The notes beneath the pieces were generated by a model that ran no database searches, had not been told where the DNA came from, and was given only the letters and a program-made list of their open reading frames with translations. A program made the translations under genes and the position numbers. A DNA stretch of 64,000 bases from Paragonimus westermani. Its lineage: Eukaryota > Platyhelminthes > Trematoda > Plagiorchiida > Troglotrematidae. This document shows, one piece after another, positions 32,841 through 44,723 of the stretch. How positions within the stretch are numbered: position 1 is the first letter of the stretch; every line of letters begins with the position of its first letter. Location of the stretch: assembly GCA_008508345.1 (NCBI GenBank), contig QNGE01000872.1, forward strand, positions 110,631 through 174,630, read 5' to 3'.

Positions 32841-33947
32841 GCCGAATTAGGATATTAACCGTATATGTAGAACATTTTTGGAGGTCAAAATTCCCCTCGA
32901 CTGACCCTGCCGCGCCATTCCTCATGACCCTGTCCAGGTACACGCTTGTTTTCGTTATTCCCACAACAAATGTCCTAAAGCACTAATTCCTCCAGCCCAC
33001 CTCCCTCAGTCATTGAATCCCAGTCACCCGCCCCACACATATATTGTTATCTGTCAGTCTCACCCTCTCTAACCCCTGTGAATACGGTCCGCCATTGAAC
33101 TGTCACCAGCCCATTGGTCTGCCCGAAGTCCGGGTATTCAGACACACATCAGACCGATCTGATCGCATTCGGTCGGCTCGTCATTGTCTGTCGGTCGTTT
33201 GTGCTTGTACTTGACGGCCTACTGCGGCCAAACATTGTCTTATCCCACGAACGCGAACGAATTGAGGTTTGTTCTTGAAACTAATTATGTTATTTATGAC
33301 AATAGTACCACGTTTCCAGCGACTTGATTTGGTCCTGATGTTTGGCGTCGTTGGTTGTACGTGCGTCACTCAACGTTCGTCGGAAGAACGTAAAGTACGT
33401 TTGTAGTAATGTCGGTAAATATCATAAGTACTTAGATCCAGCCAATCTAGAACGAAAAGCAATCTGCTTCTAAGGGCACTCGGAAGAAATCCTCGGTACT
33501 ATTTGTTGTGTGGCCATCGAGAAATATGAGTTGTTCTCCCGGGAATACCCAAGCCACCTGGATTTTAAACTCCTAGCGACTTCTTATTTCGGGCCTCGGG
33601 GGCTTCGAATGTAACTGCATTAAACTTCCACTGTTTGTTAATCCGACACATTGAAATTATCCGAGTCACCAAACTTAGGAAATTCTACCCAGCCAGCACA
33701 TGGGACGGTCAATCGTCCTCTGAGTGTCCCTCGCACAAACCGATGTTCTGACGCCAAACGGCCTGTTTATACGCTAAACAAATATGGAATTTGAGGTGTT
33801 ACGCCTAGTGCGGGAAAATGGCAGACATTAATTTTCTCAAGATATTTGTTTGTTTGCTTCAAACTCGGTCAGTCTATTGCCCGCTAATTTCAAAACGGTG
33901 TCATGGAAATCCCCGTGGGTTCTCACGATCTAACATCTATCGTATAG
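32841..33947. other. No gene recognised
   Basis: Pyrimidine-rich around 32880-33120. The dispersed repeat shared with 31350-31390 lies at 33430-33470. A frame starting at 33818 overlaps the presumed 5' end of the DUF4806 gene but does not fit it. Confidence 0.4.
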
Positions 33948-35034
33948 CAAAGATATACAACATGGGAAACACTCATGAGCCAAAAAAGAGGGTTACTAGA
34001 CGACCTTAAAACTGCTATGCGTTTGGAAAGCATCCTGGAGGAACTGTCCGAGTTGCCCTCCACTGAGGCCACTGTTAACATGGAAGACAATGAAAAGCGC
34101 TTCATGTAAGCGCTACACGTTTTCTGGTCACCTTGTCCAGTAAGCGAATTTTCAGGCCAGACTTTACGACGGATAAATTTAGCGTACCTAAAAGAAGGGC
34201 GTACAACGTGGACGTGGATTATTCACCCCCACCTCCGCCATTACAGTGTATGGTCACTGCAACGGTCACTACAAGTCCGCCGGCGAGCGTTGCGTTCTTT
34301 CCAAACAGCCCTGTTGCTTCCAGGTATACAGTATATTTCTTATTTTACATTTCGCCATGTGGCTCCTTGGTGAAAGCCCCGTGAAACCTCACGTGTGACA
34401 TCTCTACACTTCTTGTGACCATAAAAGACAAGATGGACGCATTGTATGGTAAGCCTTCCAGATGTTAAATAGCTGACCGAAAAGATGACTTCCAGAAGGT
34501 CGTTCATTCGAACGTGCGTATGCAAGAAGAGATTCATTCCATGAGGCTGGAACTGAACGCTCTGCGGTTTTCGCTAGCCAAAGGTCCTCCAAAAGTTTCT
34601 GACGACATTCCAATAAAATTTCCAATGAACTCTGTTCAGAACATTCAAATTCTGAACAAACAATTAGAGGACAGTGGATAGTACATGCAGATGGTAACCT
34701 TTCAAAATTCCTGTCTAACACTTATGTAGACTGATTACCTGAACAAAATCCGCGAAAGATCGATGGGAAACTGCGCACGTAACATAATGGGTACATTAAT
34801 AACGAGTTGGCGAACAACATCACCTGGAGAGGGGCTAACAACAAGTTCTCCTTTGTGCCAACACCCCTGTCGCAGATGGTTCAGTGAGAATTTTTATAGG
34901 CTAACAGCTACAATTCATCAGATGCCATCATGCGACAGAAATTCCCCGGTTCGTCAAGCAAGGCTGTCAAAGAGAAGCTACAAAGATGGGTCCAGAAAGC
35001 TAGGGAAAGATGTGCTCTGCTGCCTAAGAGATAA
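33948..35034 (+). pseudogene. DUF4806-domain gene, several exons, apparently inactivated
   Basis: An acceptor-like TATAG at 33947 opens an exon with ATG at 33975, followed by GLLDDLKTAMRLESILEELS. It splices through a 35-nt intron (34106-34140, gtaagc...tccag) into KRIFRPDFTTDKFSVPKRRA and a Pro run, ending 34323. A coiled segment (34485 on: MQEEIHSMRLELNALRFSLA) leads into the DUF4806 core. The core has IPIKFPMNSVQNIQILNKQL, a 36-nt intron (34694-34729), YLNKIRERSMGNCARNIMGT, NELANNITWRGANNKFSF and KFPGSSSKAVKEKLQRWVQK, with stop at 35032. Family: IPLxxxxDLxxLexxL...GG..VKDxVRRxLxxLxtNELAxxxxWxG...WL. Damage: an in-frame TAG at 34679-34681, a frameshift near 34790, and an implausibly short gap at 34882-34905. 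The function of DUF4806 is not established. Confidence 0.7.
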
Positions 35035-35267
35035 AATCACACCGTCCCATGGATCTACCGAACGAGGACGCGAACTACCCCTGACCGTCCGAATGTATAT
35101 TTTGGTGTATAAATATGTAATATATTATTATCACAGTCACTGTTTTTGTGGGCATCAGACGCTTTTTTATTTGTTCGCGATAGCCGGAGGGTTGGGTTAA
35201 TGGTGGGAGCGCTGAGTTATTCGTCCGAAGCGTAATCGTTAAGTGACGTGCGGAATTAGGAAAGATT

Positions 35268-35319
35268 AATTTTTGCGTAGCACATGGTTTATCAGTAAAC
35301 CATGTGCTACGCAAAAATT
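35268..35319. repeat. Perfect 24-bp inverted repeat (hairpin)
   Basis: Arms 35268-35291 and 35296-35319 are exact reverse complements, AATTTTTGCGTAGCACATGG plus four more bases, separated by the tetraloop TCAG. Just downstream (35360-35420) a degenerate motif around GGACACTCA recurs several times. No coding sequence is involved. Confidence 0.9.
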
Positions 35320-37985
35320 TTCCACGACCGTCCTATAGGTGACCTAAAAATGTTCAGTTAGGACGCCAATAGGACACTCACGGGACTCTCATGAGACACT
35401 CATAGGACAGTCGAGCTGGCTGGGTACTTCCATCAGTTCATGCTATCTTTCAAGATCGATTACATGTGTAAATCCATTACAACCATGGAACCTGCAGGTT
35501 CCTCATTTGTTTTAAGGCCTCACTTATTCAGACTTTGGTAGATTGTAGAACCTGGACTGAAATCCACCGTTATTATGCTGCAACATGTGTCCGTCAAAGC
35601 AAATCTGTCACCAATAACATTTGCCTGCCGGAACATCACGCAAACCACTTTATCGCTTGATTGGATTCAGGAAGCTACAACAGCACATGGGCCGGTGAGA
35701 TAGCATGACGAACTGAAGTGCATAAATTTGACGCCATTGTAGGGTCACCCGCACCAAGGCAGGCCGGTTACGGATAATGCAACGAGTGAACAGCGGGTAT
35801 ATTTTCAAAACGCTGAGTCGAAGAAAGTGTGAGCGAATAACAAGACGAAACGTTAATACAGTGGAACGGCAAGCGAGCAAGCAGCGGAGCCGTAATTTCG
35901 AGTGCGCAGGGTAGTTGCGAATAACCATACTTGTTCATACAACCGTTTAAGCGTATGTGAAAGCTGGCGGCAAAAATAGTACAGATGATGGTCGGTGCTT
36001 CAACACAAATAGCAATAAACCAATATGATCGCCGCATCACGAGATGCGGTGCCTTATCGTGCTGAATATGTGCACAAACCTGAAGTTCGGACAAAACCTG
36101 AGATATTCCGCTACACGTTCTGGTTCCGCTCCATTTTCCTGCAGCAGACGTCAAAATATACGAGATCTGTACAAGCGATTCATGGCGGTGCGTTTTAATC
36201 CGCCGGTAACTGAAACCCAGCCCAATATGTGTTGCCTTCGAAAACCCGCCTTTTTTATTCCCTCCTGATATTTTACACGAAGTGTTGTTACATGTTAATG
36301 CGTGGGCTCGCAAATGGTGTACATATACCTTTAATAATGTAGAAATACTAACCCCTGGTGAAATCATCACTTCCCGTTTAGTAACCATGGTGTTTTGTTT
36401 GTAGAAACATGAGTTGTACTGCAACCTTTTCATGATTTATCTCAACCCTGAATTTCACACCTCAGGGTTTTCGCAAAGCTCGCAAAGGCACATGGAATAT
36501 GGCATTATTTAAGTTAATGGGACCGGCCGAGATGAGTTTCTGACGTCTTTCCGAATGACTGAAGTCGTTTATCAAATTGAGTCTTCTTAACCTCGTTCAC
36601 CCGACCTGATATGTGCAGTTTAACTGTGTCTACAGCCGTGAGTAGGCATGCCTTGTTTAATGACATTAATAGATGAGTAGTCCTAAATGATACTAATTCG
36701 CGCTTTCTTGGGTTCGTGTGCAAAGTGCACATTGCCCACTGGTCTAAGTCGACATCTCTGATAGGTGCTGAACAGGACCCCTTCTTCTTGGTTACTGGAG
36801 GACCAAAAACAGTAGCTGAATTGGACGGAGCTGAAAAATAAATTTTAAACGTACACCTGGATTGGATTGGAGCTGTTTGCGACAAATTGGACACCCAGGT
36901 GCGTCGGCGGTTTGAGTGTATTGGGAGTGAAATATTAACTGATCGGCATCACAAGGGTAGCTGTCGGCCTGTAAGGGTTCACCGCTATATCCCAAAATGG
37001 TAACCTTGCATGAGGCTCCTTTACCCATCTTGGTTACCTATTGCTTGCAGATGGGCTGATGGGGAGGTCGGGCGAAGACAAGCCAGTCATCGCACGTTCC
37101 ACTGTTTTGCTGGTGAAAATGGTTATGCTGTTAAAAGGGATCACTATTGTGCGACTGCTTCAATCATGCAGCTTTGCTAGTAAATGATGCAGTGTATTAT
37201 GCTGTTGATTGAATTTGGTTATAGCGAGACGCTGAAGCTGCGGATCCACCAACTTGCGAATTGGCAAGTTATACCCCGCCGGTCGGTGATCATCAGTGGC
37301 GAAACGACCGTTATAAATAAAAATAATCACTACAGAAAAACTTACTGTACGTGTAGAAATGCTTAAAGAACGTGGACACAGGGAAACCATAAGGAACGGT
37401 AAGAATGACACTTACAGTTGCCTTGCGTGCTATCCACAACGAAAGCGTCGCCATCAGATTGCACACGGTTGCAATACTCAAGATGACTACTCAACAACCA
37501 ATTACATTACACCCAGCTATTGTTCCAAAATGCAGTCGTGGAGTTCGTCCGTTCAGATGCTTCTGTACCAGATGACTGGCGAACGTGGTCATAACGCGCA
37601 AGTCAAGATCAACAATCGCATCCATTTCGAATTCTCGCGTTAGCCATTCACTGTGGACCCATGGTAGCGGCTACAGTCCATCGGGTTCTTCCGCTTCTTT
37701 GTCCTTTCATTGGCTTTCTCCAGCTGGATATTCGTGCGATTACCGAAGTGGGCAACATCGCTTTGTACATGAATGACCCACTCTGGTTCGATGTAGAGCC
37801 AGTAACACAGTAAAATTCACACGTTTTCTATCGGTTCGGCCGGTCATCTCCAGGTCACCTCTGAACCTACAGTATAGTGTGACAGTGCAGCTTACTCCTG
37901 TTCATTGTGTGTTGTAGTCATTCGGGTAAATAGATCTCAACTACGGAAGAAAATCGATCTGGTGAATATGGCAGACAAATGCAGT
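35320..37985. other. No gene recognised; long unassigned minus frame
   Basis: A 221-codon minus frame (35768-36433) is unusually long for this region but has no recognisable domain and is rich in Cys, His, Ser and Arg. A plus frame near 36670-36835 encodes LGFVCKVHIAHWSKSTSLIG and reads rather protein-like, but I cannot name it. A plus stretch at 37425-37630 also has few stops. Confidence 0.35.
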
Positions 37986-38725
37986 CTAACTGCGTCTTCG
38001 GAGGGCGTTACGTACGTGGGAATAACTCAACATAATGTGGCAGCCGAACACGACATGGGCTGCCCTCATTTGCGCAGTCATTTTGTCCATGACGTGCGCG
38101 TTTACATTTGTGTGTTCCCCAATCATTTCCCGAAAGTTTTCAAAGTCTACCAAAGAAGCACATTCATCACTACGAACATACTCGTACATTACGGGCTGAC
38201 CATGCCTTCCCATGCAATCGGTAACTAAAAATTGATGTAACTTCAAACCTAAGAAGTGTCAGAGAATGTTTGATGTCATTTTTGTTTGTTTGTCCCGTGT
38301 GTGGCATCAGCATTCACCATATGTGCGTCTGAGAAGGGGAACTTGTTTTCTGTGTGTAAGACGGATTATGCACGTACCTGTTGCCTTCATCATGCACCAT
38401 ATGCAAGACACCATTAGAATTAATCTCAGAGAGCACTTCTGGAAGGTTCTCTGAGACCCGGTAGTAGACGTTGTACAACGAACTCGACATTGCAGGCTTC
38501 GGCTTATGTCATGTTTCCAATGCCAGTGGTATTAATAAACTTGCCATAGTATTGGCTACGTATTGCTTGACATCAGCCGTTAGTGTATTGTGTTCCAACG
38601 GACACCAAGAATCGTTCACTTCACCCACCGTGAACCTTCGATTTGTGGGATGGGACTTATACACCAGACGAGTAAGGGGGTGGTTGTGCTCTAACTGAAA
38701 GGAGCTTACAACCAGATGAGTGTTG
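37986..38725 (-). pseudogene. MULE/ZSWIM-like transposase relic
   Basis: On the minus strand an upstream part reads VVSSFQLEHNHPLTRLVYKS and PTNRRFTVGEVND (about 38722-38600). This is the FAR1-type zinc-binding segment typical of MULE transposases and ZSWIM proteins (VTKFxxEHNHPL...YPENRRLT). Further along (38246-37986) come LHQFLVTDCMGRHGQPVMYE, YVRSDECA, FENFREMIGEH, VMDKMTAQMRAAHVVFG and LSYSHVRNALRR. These correspond to the MULE DDE core with two catalytic Asp (VTD, VMDK) and the C-F-H-V signature, here SYSHV. The catalytic Glu and the SWIM zinc finger were not found. Stops occur between the parts. No terminal inverted repeats were identified. Confidence 0.7.
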
Positions 38726-39159
38726 CTCCGGACAACACTAGACGGTGGTTTGCAACAGTTGACGTGAGAACTGAGTTATTACAATTAGCAAGAGCTAACC
38801 CACTAGGTATGTCGCACACCTCTGCAAACACACTTCGCACAGCGATGATAAACCTTAACGGTTCGCAAGGAATCATGCCACCTCACTTTATGGTACTTCA
38901 GAAACGCTTTTTACTTTCGGTTAGTCCTATGAACGTAAATAACGCCGAACTTTTCTGTGTACATTCGCGGGCAGTGTTGGAGTTCTGGGAAAGCGTTTTC
39001 ACTCTCCTTGCTCGAATACCAGGTATGTATCTTGCATTTTAGTGTTTATGATATGTGTAAGTGACAAAACTAAACGGGCATTTAAATCAGCATGACCAGA
39101 TTCCTGGTGGTTGCTCCAAAATGCACGACAGTCTAACAAACTGGCGTCACCTGTAACTG
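38726..39159. other. Possible further N-terminal part of the MULE relic
   Basis: On the minus strand CEYHKVRW-like and GVRHT segments (about 38930-38800) could be the FAR1 N-terminal zinc-finger region, but the match is weak. The plus frame 38716-39042 is probably a shadow. Confidence 0.3.
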
Positions 39160-39790
39160 CTACGTAAACCAAATATGTCCACGGCTAAGAAACACAAGTT
39201 GGTCTTTGTGTAACGCTGTGTGTCTTTCAGTGTTGATATGTGGTACTCGAAACACTGAGACCTTGGAATGCGCACAGCTGTAGCAGGCTCTCTCCACTGC
39301 CAGGTTTTTGTGCTCAGACACTAAGCATATATCCAAGCTGTTTTTCCGAAGAAAGACGACCAGGCTGAGCATACAAATGCCGGCTGGTACAATGATGTCA
39401 GAGTGTCTAGTCTGCCTCGGGAAATCAGCAAGAGTGTCGTTGAACGCATCTTTGGCAGCATCCGAACAGCTATCCATTGGACCGTACGCCGATATAACGA
39501 ATATACAATGTTTTTCTGGTTCGTGTTGACAGACTAACCAATCTGCTGAACCTGGCGGCCCATAAGCAACTGTTCACTAGGATATGATCGAGCAAACAGT
39601 ACTCTGTCTTGGAACACAGTGCGATCCTCACTGCAATCTGACTACGCGGTTCGGCTTGGGCGTCACCGGAGACCTTAAGGGAGAACCACTTATGTGAACG
39701 GTTATCTAGAGGTGAGTTCAAATGAATAGCGATCGTAGGCTCGTTAACTGGCGTCTCCGGCAGTACACTTTAAGCCTCAGACTTAAAAGA
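39160..39790 (-). pseudogene. RTE endonuclease fragment (minus strand)
   Basis: Two overlapping frames (39721-39470 and 39477-39160) give, in order, SGDAQAEPRSQIAVRIALCS, LVNSCLWAARFS, then DAAKDAFNDTLADFPRQTRH and SDIIVPAG. The copy at 6182-6760 has SGDSPAAVTGQAGVGIVLS, VTNRLCAVRLAG, LKDVFYSDLAALLRSTRG and SDIVVLAG in the same order. The GDMN catalytic box is lost, and no RT follows before the MULE relic. Confidence 0.75.
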
Positions 39791-40628
39791 GTACTTGTCA
39801 ACGTTTGCCAAGTGTCTCGGCAGTAAAAGGCGATTATCACCCGAGGGAACAAGAAATGCGGTGAAAGTTTTGCTGATCCCTGGGGCACGGCGAATAGGCC
39901 ATTAGTGTTCGATTCTGCTCACTGCTGCGCGCAGTGGATATATTTGAAGCTACGTCAGGCTTGTGAGTGATACCGAATTTTTTTCGACCATATGGGATAT
40001 TACGCTGGTGGTCACGGTCAACCGTTGGGCGATCTGTGCGCTATCTAAGGGTGCCTTTTTTCACCCCCTTCTTGATACGGAAGTCCTGTCCCGCAACTAT
40101 GAAAACGTTACTGATGTACTTTCAGGGGATCGTGCGTCACAATCTAAACACTCCCTTTCGATCGGTGATGCGACGTGCTACCCTGTGAGTGTATCTGCTT
40201 TCCATCCGATTGCTCCCGTCTGACGTGATATGACGGAAGTTCTGGTTATTTTGGCCTTCCGGATGGATGTAGTCCACAAATCTATCCACCACGCCAAACT
40301 AACAAAGTATGTCAGGTATGCCTTATCCGAAGAACTGATATAAAAGCTGTTCCGTCCCGACTGAAGTGAGCTCCCAGCCTCCTACCAGCATATTAATAAT
40401 TGAATTGCGGGAATGGTTTATTCATCGCTACAACTGTTACATTCCATTCTTCAGTTCCCTACTGGTTTTGAGGACAACAAGATTGTATTTACTTAACCTC
40501 GTGTCGTCATTCTTTTTCTCTTGTGTAATAAAGACTACTTTTCAAGCACTTCACGTCCCGAATTTGCAACCACCCAGTTGACCTACAGAGCTTTTAATTA
40601 TTGTTCAGGGTACCGGGAGATCGCGAAG
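39791..40628. other. No gene recognised; presumed nibrin 5' flank
   Basis: Directly upstream of the nibrin start codon. I see no firm TATA box or other core promoter. Frames at 39963-40223 and 40366-40581 match nothing. Confidence 0.4.
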
Positions 40629-43600
40629 ATGTGGGAACTGATCCAGTGTGGAAGAAATGGTATAAGTTCAATTTTGTTGTGTTTGACTGAAATTCAGGTG
40701 CAGAAACGTCTATTGTTCTGAACACTTCTCGAGTTTGGTCCATTGGGCGCCTTGGCTGTGATATAATTGTTCCCGGTAAATCAGTCAGCCGAACACATGC
40801 CGTTTTAAAGGTCCAGGCTTCCACCGTATGTGAGTTTCGTACAATTTAACAAGGGCTTTAGGATGGTAATCTTGGTTTCACTTTGATTGACCAGTCTCAA
40901 TTCGGCACTTTTCTAAATGGAGTGGCTCTTGCTGGTCGTCAGTGCCACTTAACTGTTGGTGACCGCATAACCTTTGGTACTGAACCGGGTGTTGATTTTT
41001 GGTTAGTTTTTCCACATGTTTGTTTATTAAACGTTGCAATAGTCTACAACGGAGAACACTGCAGATTGCTGTTTCATCCATGGATCGAGTGACCAAACAA
41101 CGAATGAGAAGAATTTTAACCCTTTTACAGGGACAAATTGTAGAGAGCTGTGCAGAAAGTTGTGTGGCGTTGGTAATGGTCCACCTCGTCGTCACGGCCA
41201 AAGTTTGTTTATGCCCCTCGCCACTGTACTTACGTTAAGGTTATTTGTGCCCTGTTAGGTCGGGTTCCTATCGTTACACCTGCCTTCATGGAAGCCTTCT
41301 TGGAGGCCGCCTCCCACGTCCCATTTGTGCGACCAGATCCGGTAAGGAAATTTTAAATAATTTTACTTGCTGATATTCTACATTTAGAACTCCTATTTAC
41401 CACCATTAAGGGAACCGCGTTTGGTGGCGGGTGATGCTGTCCGATTTCTGCCAAATGAAGTTCGACGTAGTTTATTCCAGTCGAAAAGTTTCTATGCTTT
41501 GACGAACGAACAAGTAGGTTAATGTTGCCTAATCTTGTTGATTATAACAATTCTTGGAGTTATCAAAATATGCTTTTTCTACTATTTCTACCATTTTGGC
41601 AACTTGCGCTTGAAGCGCCTTCATTTGTGAGTTTATGCCACTGGGTAAACTTAACATGTTTGTTCGCTCCACGTGACTCTCATTCGTCCACCTGACTCAA
41701 CACAGTTCAGTCTGGTTCAGCTTCCTGACTGACGAAAATAGAATTACAGATGGTATAATAAAATGTCGTGGGCGGGCAAATCAGTGGTTTCAACAATGAT
41801 ATCCTTAAGTGTACTCAAAAGAACCATCGTAAAATGGCTGGGATCATATGTGAACATACGGTAGCGGATGAACATCGGAAATTACATCCGTGGTCGCTGT
41901 GGACTTTTGAGAAAATAACTTGGGCATCGTCTTTTTTTTACCGTGGGTTCCCCAACGCGAACTTCCGCTCCGAGGAGACCGTTGGTAAGTTAGGGTTTCA
42001 TTGTCAGAAGAACACTTCAAGAGCCACGAATGGTCGCGTAGCATGAACAAGGTTATACAGGTTAACTAATGCGATGGAGCATGCGACACTAAATGCAATG
42101 ATAAGTACGCATTTCACCTTAGAAAGTTGAATCGACGAATGTTCTAGTGGCATACATATTCTCAACTTGATATTAACTACTGTCCGGCCAACCGGCGTGA
42201 TTATCTCATTCCACAGTGATCAGGCTGTAAACAGTATACGCTACGGCGATCCGCTGCAAACATGTCTGCTTCTGCTATTGTTCGGGCGGAATAACTGAGT
42301 ATTTGGAAACAGTGAAACTACCTGCTAGTGCAACTTCGCAGAGCCATTCGATCTGTCACACAATAACGACTGTTCACCTTGACTTCAATTACTTGACCTC
42401 ATTCCCAATGGATATCGTTGGGATCTTGACCCAGTGATTCACAGAACTGTGGGAACTGCGTTTGCTTTTGCACCTGAGATTGGTGCTTTCAAAGGTCTGA
42501 CCGGTAAAAATAAAGCTCGGATTATGTCAACAGCTTGCAAAGAAAAATCGATAAATTAATCTCCACCAAGGGTGAGTCAGCTGGTTACGCGGGAACAAAT
42601 TCACACTGATTGCGTTTATTTTTTATCCCGACCGTCCATGGTGTCCAGTCAGACCGAACCGTTAGATTTTTGTGAGAATTGATGCGTCATCGGTGTTCAC
42701 CGAAGGTCGTTTGATTGTTTGCCACTGAGGAGCGAGTGCATGTGTTCAATGCCTTGTGAACCGTCCTTTACTTTTCATTACTTGGCCTGGCTGCTGTCCA
42801 ACGATAACCGATCCTGATTATTCTGATCCAACTACTCATATTCTCAACTAAGTTGAATGTGCTTGCCGAAAAAAATTTGTGGCACAGTGAAAAAGTAGTC
42901 CAACTGCCACTCACTCTCAGTTTATCATTCGCCAGGTGGACTTGCATATTAATTTCAATGTCAATCTCTATGTGGCTTATTCAATTAGGTCTGTCCCATT
43001 ATCAAATGCGCCTATTAATTGCATCACCTCGCAAGTACATCTGATCATCACCCGTGGGTTTTCGCGTTGTTTACGCGCTCCAAACCCAAACATAATCTTT
43101 TCTCCGCATAAGTTGAGTTTTCAGCTTCCCTATTACTTAGAGCTCCATTCCATTTGACGTGTGGACTGGCAAGGCATCTGCCCCCGTACAAAAACGGCCA
43201 CAACGTTTAGCAATCGAACCTAATTACGACTGAGCTACGGTGAGCCGTATCATCTAATTTGCAATTTTTGTACCAAGCTATGGAGAAACTTGCATCAGCC
43301 TTATCAGATCGAAATCAGGTCACCTTTCTATTAGTACTGTTAACATATACGACAAAGACTGACCAATAATCTTCGGCCGCCTTGTGACGTAACGTGTGCG
43401 ATATTTGAACTGTCAGCCGCTTTTTCACCTCCCCACAGGGAGCAAGGTTTGCAGAGTACATTCATTCTTGTGTCATTCATTTGCACCGTACAGCTCTGTT
43501 TCAGTCTCCTATATGGTTGGAATTCACTTAATCAGAGGATTCCAATAATACTGGTCTTATGGATTATTCCTTAAGATGGTGTGAACTCAAAAAGCAATTC

Positions 43601-44723
43601 GTTCTCCGCTCTGTTATTTCAAGTTTACGCAGTTGGAATCGATCATCCGTTTGGGCCAGGGTGAATTGTTTCTCATCGATTCAAAAGCCAATTTTTCACA
43701 GCATTACCGGAAGCGTTTCACCGAGGATCAGCTTGACTTAGAATCCCGTTTGCGGCGCGTCTTTAAGCAAAAGGGAGCATGTGTACTTCACACACAACGC
43801 GTTTCTTCTCATGACAAAGAATGGCAACGTGTTGTCTATTCAGCACTGCGAGCCATCCGACGCAGGCCAATCTTGGAGTCCGAACTCGGCTTTGCTGTCG
43901 TGTATGCATCGACCAGTGGCTATTGCAATCCGGAAACCAAGTGTCGTAAGTGCTTATTTTGTTTTAAAGTTTTTTGTTTACGAGGTACGGTTGTCTGACT
44001 GTCGCCTACCATTAAACTTGGATTTATGGGTTCAGTTTCTGTGCGTATAAACTTCCTCTGTTTGGCGAATGGTGCTCATCACTACTTATTGTGAAGCACT
44101 AGCTAAATTGAATACATGGCGTCTTTGTAAGTTTTCTTAGTAACGGAAGTACGTCTTCCGGTCCGCCGAGACACTTCCTGTCATCAGTCACAATTCTCCC
44201 TGTTACTACACAACTTATTTTAAACTTGCGACCACTTGACGGCATCGTTCCGGTGTTTTTACTATGTTCGATTGCACTGTTCTTATGTTCTCTGCCTCGT
44301 TCGTTCTTCTTATAATTTGTTACTCGATCACTTCCGCTACCCACGCATATTTGATTGGACTGTGTGAAATGTTACACCGGAGAACATCGCAATACTTGCG
44401 TACTCTTATTATTTCACTCAAATGTTCTAATTCTAAACCTTATTCTACACAAGCGTGATAGGTGTTAGTTAAATCGGTCACTTATTGCATTGCCTAGTGT
44501 ATCTGCCGTTTTTTAAAAGTCTCTGTGAACAGTTGCCATAGGTCTTCGATCATTACATTCGTTTCGTTTCAGCGGAAAAGCTATATGAAGAGGCCGGTAT
44601 TTCGGAGGCATTTTCTGTTAACCCTTTTCACATGGGTTCTCAATCTGATCGACCTGTTCTCGAGGATCTCCCTTCAAACGCACCAGAACTTTCAGGTTCA
44701 CGACCCTTTCTGAAACGAGCGTG
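40629..44723 (+). CDS. NBN: Nibrin (Nijmegen breakage syndrome protein 1), exons 1-8, C-terminus not found
   Basis: The DNA-damage scaffold that recruits MRE11-RAD50 and ATM to double-strand breaks in the nucleus. Exons: 40629-40659, 40698-40825, 40862-41017, 41065-41202, 41240-41341, 41388-41513, 43624-43945, 44573-44723, all with GT-AG ends and matching phases. The protein starts MWELIQCGRN, as human starts MWKLLP. Residues about 20-105 form an FHA domain with IGRLGCD (Arg28), SRTHAVL (phosphopeptide-binding Ser and His) and FGTFLNG. Residues about 110-185 form BRCT1 (GQIVESC, LVMVHLVV, VICALLGRVPIVTPAFMEAF), then a linker with YLPPLREPRL. Residues about 228-334 form BRCT2 (IIRLGQGELFLI, RRRPILESELGFAVVYAST, YCNPET). 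Introns 1-5 are 36-47 nt; intron 6 is about 2.1 kb. The exon 7 start could instead be 43633. Exon 8 is less conserved. No stop or frameshift was seen. Confidence 0.93.
41514..43623 (+). other. Nibrin intron 6
   Basis: About 2.1 kb, far longer than the five preceding introns. It contains short frames (for example 41768-42046) without family patterns. A tRNA-like stretch on the minus strand at about 43255-43205 has GTAGCTCAGT and GGTTCGATT and could be a decayed SINE head. Confidence 0.6.

Noticed and set aside
37384..37402. 19-nt intron bounded by GTAAG and ACAG
   Set aside because: Far below any functional intron length.
37905..38228. Plus-strand 107-codon ORF
   Set aside because: It is the antisense shadow of the MULE transposase relic, whose motifs lie on the minus strand.
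38716..39042. Plus-strand 108-codon ORF
   Set aside because: It overlaps the N-terminal side of the MULE relic on the other strand and shows no family pattern of its own.
43200..43260. tRNA gene on the minus strand
   Set aside because: Box-like GTAGCTCAGT and GGTTCGATT are present, but no acceptor stem or anticodon arm of the right length can be drawn. More likely a decayed SINE head.
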